The notes under the pieces were generated by a model that made no database searches, was not told where the DNA came from, and saw only the letters and a list, made by a program, of their open reading frames with translations. Of a stretch of 64,000 nt of DNA, positions 56,641 to 64,000 are shown piece after piece; the first letter of the stretch is position 1, and every line of letters starts with the position of its first letter. Made by a program: the position numbers and the translations under genes. Source of the DNA: Epiperipatus broadwayi (taxonomy: Eukaryota > Onychophora > Udeonychophora > Euonychophora > Peripatidae); assembly GCA_028023455.1 (NCBI GenBank), contig JAQFVV010012573.1, positions 868,001 to 932,000 of the forward strand, in the 5' to 3' direction.

Positions 56641-57105
56641 ATTTTTGTTAAGGTATTTTTAGGTTCTACTTAATCTGCCCTGAGGATAATCAATGCATTT
56701 TGTTGGTTTTAATTATAGAAAGCTGCCGTTCTATTGTTTACATTTTACATTTACTAATTACATTTTGGGGAATTTTTCTTTAATTAATCTATTATCTATC
56801 ACTGACCGATGCTTTTAAATTTCAAAGACAAAAAGGAAACATAAGATTATTTTAACTTTTAATTAAATATTACATCAGATTTTTTTAGAATTATTATTAA
56901 ACGAAATTTAAACAAAGCAATAAATACGAACTTTATAATCCAAAATAAATGATTAAAATTATACAAAATTATATAACTAAAAGAAATCTAAATTATATTA
57001 TTTTATCCCTATTTATTGCCTTTAATTTGAGATCGAAATGTGTGCGTGTTTATGCTGAATTCTACATATATTTATACATTTTTAATATTGCTACACACAC
57101 AATTC
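56641..57105. other. AT-rich non-coding DNA
   Basis: Nothing is recognisable. Confidence 0.45.
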
Positions 57106-57109
57106 GATA

Positions 57110-59175
57110 CCAAAAAGTTTAAATTTGGGCGGGATAGACCGGTCAGTGAGAGACGACAGAAAAAGGTGAAACTTAAGATTCGAATACGAATCTTACTGTT
57201 TCAATATATATATATTGTAACGGAATATAATATCCCGTCACATTATTTTAAAATTAAAATAAAAGACCATAAATAAAAATTGATTTATTAAAAAGAAAAA
57301 AAAACTTAATTTAAAAACTGTTTAACGTATATATAGATCTCATGATGGACAACTTTAAAAACTTTTAAAAAATAAAAATATTTGAAAGTAATTTTTTTTG
57401 TAAAAAAGTAAAGATATAAAGATTGATATTTTAAAAATAGAAATAATGTTGATTTCTATAGTCTTAGAAAATGGAAATGATTGTCTTATTAATTAAATGA
57501 TTGTTCAAAAGCAAACTACCTCGTGAGGCATGTAAAATAAATTAAATGGTCAGATAAGAGAATACAAAGGAATTAAATGACCAATCCAAACATGAAAATG
57601 ACAGCACGGACCATAACTGAAACACGAATGGATTAGTGACGTCTTGCTCGTTGAATCTCAAGATCTAATAATAAGAAACTAATAAAAATATAAAAGCCAA
57701 ATTATTATTATAATTGTTATCTTAGAGCTGACTATGAATAGATCATTATAACTAGCTATATTGCAGATTTTCACGATGTGGAAGTCTGCAATAAATTTAA
57801 TTTTCCGGACAACCAGCTGAGGCCTCTGGATGACAGTTCCTGACCAAATGCATGGCAAGTCGCAGTTTTATTTCAAAGAAGGACAAAATCTACGAAAGTG
57901 ATCATGAAGATGGACTTCTCAATCTATTAAATCCGTAAAGTATGAACTATTGTATCTATCTAATAACTTTCCTAAAATTGCAAGTAATTAATAACTGAAA
58001 ATAAGAACTCTTATCTGACTTAAAGAATGCAAATTCAATTATTGATATTTTTTATGTAGATGTTTAAGCAATCATTTCCAGTTCATTTTTTTTTGTGTGT
58101 ATTATGTTTTAACTAAAATGTATTAAATTTAAAGTTGGGTGTAGATAGCTGCATGGATAAAGATTAATAACTATGTTTAAATTCGTTTATGTTTAATTTA
58201 ACAGATTTTAATTTCAGGCTATTTGTTTTGTGGTTGTGTCAGTGCTAGTGGAGAGATATATAGACGTTTATATTAATGTAATGTGAAGCGTGTTTAGCAT
58301 ACAGGGCAATGTGCCCAACTGAATGCATGACCCCAAAGAGGCAGTCATATCGTTGAAAATGATCACAGATGTATTTCCTGCACCATTGACCCCTCCTAGC
58401 TCTATGGACAGGGATTTATAAGATGGCAGAAAGACCGCTTTCCCCCATACGTAGCACTCTTTAAAAAAAATTTATATACATGATTCCTTAGTCAGACAGA
58501 GGCACTTTCCTGATCTAGACCTGGATCATTTCCTTCAAATAATATCACGCTGCCAGATGCACATTCCTGTGGCGTGATTTTATGCTAGCATCTTCGTATT
58601 GCATTGATTGCTACTATATATCTGGAAGCAGGCATTGGGTTGACTACAAACTTTTAGTCTGAGATTGAATGAATGTTTTGATAAGTTTTTAAGTGAAAAA
58701 AAAAACTATGTAGACTATCTATGCTCGACATGCTAAAGTAAAATATAATTTAAATATCCATCTGTGTGATCTATTTAAAATAGTAATTTAAATTTAAAAA
58801 AAAATATTAATGTTAAAATCTAAAAATAAATTTATTCCTCAATTTTAAATGTGCGTTAATAAAAATCTATTTGTGTGTTAATTACTGGCAGTGGCTTCTT
58901 TTATTTTATTGTTCTAAATATTTAATATATACTTTGAGAATAGAAGTCTATTGAAACTTATAAATGTTTTAAAATCTCTGCTACTCTATGAGCTAGTGAC
59001 CTTGGGCAAACGATCGGAATCCAAATATATAAATTAAAATAAAAAAATTTTTTTTTAAACTTAACGTACCTGCCTACTATATAAATTTTCTAGGTTCAAA
59101 TGCCTAGTGGCACCCTGTAGTGTAGATTACGTGAAGTCTCCTTCTCCCCCGATCGTTAAAATATATATATATGTG
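57110..59175. repeat. Long non-coding repeat R1, copy B
   Basis: It is colinear with 30370-32115 (matching blocks listed there). In this copy the start reads TTCAATATATATATATTGTAACGGAATAT in part, and the end carries GGTTCAAATGCCTAG, GGCACCCTGTAGTG and GATCGTTAAAATATA before a TA/TG microsatellite. It lacks the left member of the 95-bp inverted repeat and is about 300 bases longer elsewhere. The 78-codon frame at 57040-57276 runs across its left edge and is not supported. Confidence 0.68.
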
Positions 59176-59235
59176 TGTGTGTATGTGTGCATGCACATGT
59201 GTGTGTATTGTGGGCTTCTGTGTGTGTAATAAAAA
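59161..59235. repeat. TA/TG microsatellite
   Basis: TATATATATG then GTGTGTGTG runs with interruptions. The Cys/Val-rich and His/Thr-rich frames crossing it on the two strands are artefacts. Confidence 0.9.
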
Positions 59236-59518
59236 CATAAAAGCAGTCCATATCAAAACAATATCAATATCAATAACAATTAAAAATCTCAATCTGTTAT
59301 CAAGACAAACTCCTTTTTACAAGAAAGGTAGATACTCACTTTTATCTATGGTCTAATATGTTTATATAGAAACTAAAGGTTGCAACTTGAGTATAGACAG
59401 CGAGATTATTAATTCAAAGAAGTTTACATAAATCTCATTAAACAGGTGAATATAACCTGTTCTGAAAGCAGACTAATAAATAGTCAATTGCAACTTTCAA
59501 ACTGCACCTAAAGCTACT

Positions 59519-59775
59519 TATATGTATGTCATCATTAACATCATCATTTTCAACTATTACTGCAGAAAAAGGTCTCTTCAAGTTCAATCCATCTTTTCTG
59601 ATCATATGTCTTTTTTCAACAGCATCCCTGCACATTTTCTTATTTCATCCATCCATCTCATATGTAGTCTCTTTTTAGGTCTTTTACAATGATAAGTTTA
59701 TTGGCTTTTTACTTCTGAGTTTAAGAGCAAAAACACCAAAGACTTTCTTTTTGGTTGCCTGATAACTTTTAACTG
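59519..59775 (-). mobile_element. RTE-like LINE copy 5: 3' end joined to an inverted 5' end
   Basis: 59519-59691 is the antisense 3' end of the LINE (CAAGTTCAATCCATCTT-TCTGAT, ATTTCATCCATCCATCTCA, TCTTTTACAAT), including a degenerate CATCAT tail at 59528-59550, and matches 39110-39290. Directly adjoining it, 59692-59775 matches the LINE leader at 42060-42175 but in the opposite orientation (TTTATTGGCTTTTTACTTCT, GAGTTTAA, AACACCA-AGACTTTCTT). A 3' end with an adjacent inverted 5' segment and loss of the middle is the known product of twin priming during LINE insertion. Confidence 0.72.
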
Positions 59776-59823
59776 AAATATCAGTTAAGTTTTCTTGGAA
59801 GCAGAGTAAATGTTTCTGTAAAC

Positions 59824-59825
<2 letters not shown>

Positions 59826-59856
<31 letters not shown>
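59826..59856. repeat. TA microsatellite
   Basis: An uninterrupted TA run; a related short run lies at 59900-59912. Confidence 0.95.
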
Positions 59857-59858
<2 letters not shown>

Positions 59859-60415
59859 CTCATTTCACACATATATTATTTAATTAAGAAAAAAAATTCT
59901 TTTATATATATATGAATTTATATATGCATTTATTATTATATAGTTTATAAATAGTTGATAAATAAGCAGTTGTAAAGAGAGAAGGTAATCAGAAACAATA
60001 TTTAATATAGGGATTTATTATATTTTGTTAAATAATGTGTTGAAATTGTTTAGCTGTATTCTTATTAAATAAAGCAGATCAGAAAGAAAGTGTGAAGTAA
60101 AGTGATCAAGATTAGTAGATTAGGATATGAAAATGTACATGTGTGAGTATATATGTTTTAAACATAAAACATTTTTACACAAATCTTTAATGACTAAGAT
60201 TGCAAGCTTTGTTGTTTTTGTATTATCTAGATTGTAGATATCTAGAGAGGGAAGTGATGCTTGGATGAGATAAATGTAACAATTAATCCTAAGTTTTTAT
60301 TAATCGCGACAGACTATCAAATTCATGAAGCTTTGATTTTTATCTCAAGATAAGATTTCAAGGTGGTCCTTTTCTTTGATCAAAGATTCATAATATAAAT
60401 GAATGAAACAATATT
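59857..60415. other. AT-rich non-coding DNA
   Basis: Nothing is recognisable. Confidence 0.45.
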
Positions 60416-60417
60416 TA

Positions 60418-60545
60418 GAGGCTCAGTTTTTTTTTAATATTATTAAAGAAGAGATGTAAGCTCTCAGTTTTTTTCAATATTATTAAAGAAGAGATGTGGT
60501 GATGAGTTTTTCATTATTATTAGACAGAGATGTAATGATTGAGTT
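60418..60545 (+). repeat. Tandem repeat, about 50-bp unit, 3 copies
   Basis: CTCAGTTTTTTT-AATATTATTA and AAGAAGAGATGT recur at 60422, 60465 and, more diverged, 60505 (GAGTTTTTCATTATTATTAG then ACAGAGATGTAA). Confidence 0.75.
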
Positions 60546-61074
60546 CGTGAAAACCAAAGAAAATGGACAGTTTTCATTTTTTAAAAAAAGAGTGTGAGCA
60601 ATTGATTTTTTTTGCTCTCCTTAAAAATTGAGGGAAGGAGAAAAATGACTTATTTTTTTATAAAAGTGTATATAAAGAAATATATATATATATATAAGTA
60701 ATTCCCAGCAAGATTAAGATAAAAAAATGGAACAAAATTGAATTTCTTGGAAGAAGTTATTGACAATTTTATAAAATGATATTAATATATTTTGCTGTGT
60801 ATAATACAATGAATTTGCCTTGTTAAAGCCACTTCTGCTTTTTGAAATCTGACATCTATGGGTTAACTCACTGATCTATCTGTGGACTTATACCAAAAGT
60901 TCTTTATAATCAACAGAATGATCGAGTTTAAAGCCAACCACAGAAGCTATTTGAAATGCTTATTTTCTGGCTCCTGGCCTATTAGGGGTTCATTGCCTTT
61001 AAATGGAGGGAGAAGGGGATGAAGAGAAAAGAAAAGGAAATTGGATAACAGCCTTATAACTAAGTTTGATTAAG
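60546..61074. other. Non-coding DNA, slightly less AT-rich at 60820-61040
   Basis: No frame or repeat is supported. The 60820-61040 part lacks microsatellites and is of more even composition. Confidence 0.4.
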
Positions 61075-61372
61075 CTATAAATCAATTTTTTTAAAGTTTT
61101 CCTCACATTCATCTAAAGTGTCTACAATGATTTTTTTTAAAATGGTAGAGACAAGCAAATCCACCAGTTCATACTTATCTAAAGGTATTTGTAATAACTC
61201 TTTTTTGAAATGATAGAAGCAAGCCATTCAACAAATTCAGCGTTATCAAAAGTATCAACAATAAATAATTTTAAAATTGTGGAAATAAGCAAGTCAATTA
61301 ATTCATGTTTATCTTAAAAGTATCTGCAAGAACTTTTTTTTAAATGGTGCAACCAGCCAGTTGAAGCTAGGT
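61075..61372 (-). pseudogene. Degenerate ORF encoding a 22-residue tandem repeat
   Basis: The DNA is a tandem array: 61111-61176 (66 bp), 61177-61244 (68 bp), 61245-61310 (66 bp) and a partial unit to 61372. On the minus strand each unit reads (x)xELVDLLVSTILKKxIVDT(L/F)D: HELIDLLISTILKLFIVDTF, then NAEFVEWLASIISKKSYYKY, then a 2-base shift, then YELVDLLVSTILKKIIVDTL and DECEENFKKIDL with TAG at 61075-61077. The 66-bp period equals 22 codons, hydrophobic residues recur at fixed positions as in an amphipathic helix, and substitutions are often conservative (I/V/L, D/E). The 68-bp unit and stops in the first unit show decay. No known repeat family is recognised. Confidence 0.4.
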
Positions 61373-62345
61373 TAGGTGAGCAGTTGGAAAATTCAAACCT
61401 GAGATGATCATGGGAAGTGAAAGTAATTGGGTGACTTTGAACTTTCATTAACAAATTTTTTATTCTTACTTAATAAAAGTCAACTTTAATTTATAGAATC
61501 AAAGCATTTTTTTCTTTTGATACAGAAACATTAAAGGCTTGTTTATCGATAGTTATTCTCAATATCACATAACATAACACAAACACAGTTTAAATCTTTA
61601 AACTTAAATTTTCATTATTTTTTTATTTTCTTTATTATATATTGTAATATTGAAATGTTTTTTTATTGTTCTTCATTTATTATGATAATGATCAACCTAT
61701 AAATATATGCCTTTGTAATGTTTTTTTTTAGTTTATCTTGTTGCATATTAAATTTGATATAATGTATTTTCTTTTCTTTTGCTCAAGGTTGCAAGAATAT
61801 TTTTATATATGTGATTTATGTATTAATCCCTAATATAAGGGAACACATTTTAAAAATATATGTGGACATATCACAGGGTGCATGTGCATGTGTAACTGCT
61901 TATACAAACATGTCAAAAGAATAAGTTATGCATAATTTGTTTAAATATGGCAAATTGAAAAGCAGGGCATCACATATAAATGGAAGTGAAATAAAACACA
62001 CAGGTTACATATGAAATTTATTTTTATGATATAATAAGTTAGGAAAGTTTTAAGTAAGCATTTATAGAATTTTTTTTTCTAATATCAGTTTAAGCCAGCT
62101 TATTTTAAAATGTCAAAAATGATATAAATGTGTATATTAAATTTACTTGGTTATGTGTATATAAAATTTTGTATTAGTTTTATATTTGATTAATATAATA
62201 ATGGAGTCAATTGTACAGTTATTAATTTGATTTTAAAGGAAAAGAAAAGAAAAAATAGTATTAATAAAATATAATTATATATCTTAATTGGTTTCCGAGT
62301 TGTTATTAAAAATATTGTTGTATTTTTCTTGTCTTGATTCTATTG
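61373..62345. other. AT-rich non-coding DNA
   Basis: Nothing is recognisable. Confidence 0.45.
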
Positions 62346-62349
62346 TTTT

Positions 62350-62905
62350 AAATGATCATCATCATTGCTTGCAGATATTAAGAATCATCAGCATTCGCAA
62401 ATATTAAACACTCGCAAAATGTTAAGCAAGCTAGAATATTGATTTATGTTTAAGTACTTGGGAATTAAGCTTGATAATAACCAAGTTTTAATAATTATAG
62501 GTTAATAATAGAGAGCTAAAATTATGTTGTGCCCATGAGTTATGATCACCATCATCATTGATATGATAAATAATAATCATTCAATCAAACCCAAGGTTAA
62601 TAGTTAATATGTTTAGTAAATAGGGGTTTATAGAAAATTGAATATCATGTGAGGAAATGCGTGATGATCAGTCATCATCACTGGTATTATTGAATCCTAG
62701 TTTTAACTATAAAAATATTTTAGTAAATAACCATAAACTTATATAAATGCTAGTGAATGTAATAATTAAATCCAAATTTGACAAAGGATGATTTTAAAAA
62801 GTGCCTATGAGTTTATAAAGATAAATTTATTGTTGTGAGTTCATTATAAAGCTATGGCTGATATCATCATCATTATTATCATCATCATTATTACCTTTAT
62901 ATTGT
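62350..62905 (+). repeat. Diverged tandem repeat, about 165-bp unit, 3-4 copies
   Basis: ATGATCATCATCAT-like blocks recur at about 62353, 62543, 62663 and 62860, each followed by AT-rich sequence with a common word TTTAGTAAATA (62610 and 62723). Units are old and differ in length. Confidence 0.5.
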
Positions 62906-64000
62906 AATAAATAATTATGTTAAGTAACTAGTTTCATGGCCATCCACTTAAGTAATGGTCTTCACTATGTTTGGAAGCCATTAATAAGAGTATTTTTGCA
63001 TCTGTTCATCAATATATGTAAAATGAGCGAGTAATATCTATAAGAGTCTTTGATATATATAAATTTTGTGATATGGGTATCATGATTTTATTTACATGAG
63101 TAAAATATAAGAATGTCATCTTTTTTTTCATTAGTTATCCAAGTCAGGTGTAATAAAAATGTACCAAATGAGTTTGAACTCAGTCCACTCTAAACATATA
63201 TTTATCTAGATTTAAAACAATCTAGTGGCACTCATGGGAAAACACATGTACTTAGCTAAACTGAATAAAGAGTGATTTAATCCATTTCCAACTTCATAAT
63301 ATTAACTTTATGTGATATTTTTTTATAAGTTATTATAAACAGCACCAGCATGTGCATGTGACCATGAATGGTCATATATACATGGAAAGAGGAATGAGAA
63401 GGATTCTCGGTTAAAAGAACCTATTATTGGAGTTAAGCATAAGGCACTCCAGGGATCTCACAGTGGGTAATTTTATTCAGTTGCTATATTTAATATTATT
63501 TTATTTGATGACAATGGCCAGTATGTTTTATTGTTCAAATGACTTCCCCAATATCTAAATATTTTAAATCTTTAATGATGACAGTTTTAATTTTCATTTG
63601 GTTATTTTATATAGAAAAATGAGATAATTTATTTATTTCATTATTAGCATGACAGAATTAATGTTTAAGATAGTTGCAAATGGGCTATAATGTTATATTT
63701 AATTAATTAAAAATATAGACACCCAAATAGAACATGATATGCATATATTCTTATTTATATGTTAATGTCATCCTTAGTTAATTATAAATTGTATTTTAGC
63801 TAACACAGTAAATTCATTTTTCATTTAATTTTACTCAGTTACAAATGATGAACTGCTGGAGCATATCATATATCTTGTTTAGTGTTTAGTTATTGAATTA
63901 TAACAACTATCATTTTATCACTCATCTATATATTAAATGGTTACAAAATAGCAGCTTTTTTCATTATTACATTAATTTGTATGCTGTTACAAAGTTTTCT
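62906..64000. other. AT-rich non-coding DNA
   Basis: Nothing is recognisable up to the window end. Confidence 0.45.

Overview
This is eukaryotic, almost certainly animal (invertebrate), nuclear DNA. It is very AT-rich, full of TA, CA, CTA, ATCA and TTTC/TTCC microsatellites, and packed with decayed transposable elements. There is no operon structure, no ribosome-binding-site pattern, no rRNA and no intact functional tRNA. The species cannot be fixed from the sequence. The RTE-type LINE, tRNA-derived SINE, gypsy-like LTR element and many long fold-back elements suit a large, repeat-rich invertebrate genome such as a mollusc or arthropod; that is inference only.

Mobile elements explain most recognisable sequence. 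(1) One non-LTR retrotransposon family with an AP endonuclease, a reverse transcriptase and a TGATGA-type 3' tail is present as five copies: 14.1-16.3 kb (+, 5'-truncated), 39.1-42.2 kb (-, near full length but broken), 17.0-18.6 kb (-, old), 20.6-20.8 kb (+, 3' scrap) and 59.5-59.8 kb (3' end plus an inverted 5' end). (2) A decayed gypsy-like LTR retrotransposon fills 42.4-49.3 kb: two diverged LTRs, a coiled-coil gag-like ORF and the C-terminal GPY-type end of an integrase. (3) A 358-bp hAT-type MITE at 7.05-7.41 kb has a perfect 8-bp target duplication and interrupts one unit of a tandem repeat whose sister unit keeps the empty site. (4) A tRNA-derived SINE occurs as a normal copy (24.4 kb) and as an inverted fold-back with its own target duplication (8.7 kb). 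(5) Long fold-back elements, some nested, lie at 1.0-1.4, 3.4, 4.0-4.3, 4.8-5.6, 7.75-8.6, 21.3-21.5, 36.4-36.8 and 53.3-54.4 kb. (6) Two diverged copies of a 1.7-2 kb non-coding element lie at 30.4-32.1 and 57.1-59.2 kb; the first carries a 95-bp inverted repeat.

Candidate cellular coding sequence is scarce. The best is a pair of convergent terminal exons: 54636-54886 (+) and 55471-55692 (-). Each has a splice acceptor, an open frame richer in GC than its surroundings, and a poly(A) signal placed so that the two transcripts would end within a few tens of bases of each other near 54.96 kb. Weaker coding candidates are at 2.2, 27.4, 29.6-29.8, 56.3-56.6 and 61.1-61.4 kb; the last encodes a degenerate 22-residue repeat.

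Two zones look suspicious as sequence rather than biology: 52.86-53.22 kb (runs of C, G and A unlike anything else here) and 26.46-26.9 kb (homopolymer-dominated). Both may be consensus or assembly errors. The rest is AT-rich non-coding DNA with old tandem duplications, densest at 60.4-62.9 kb.
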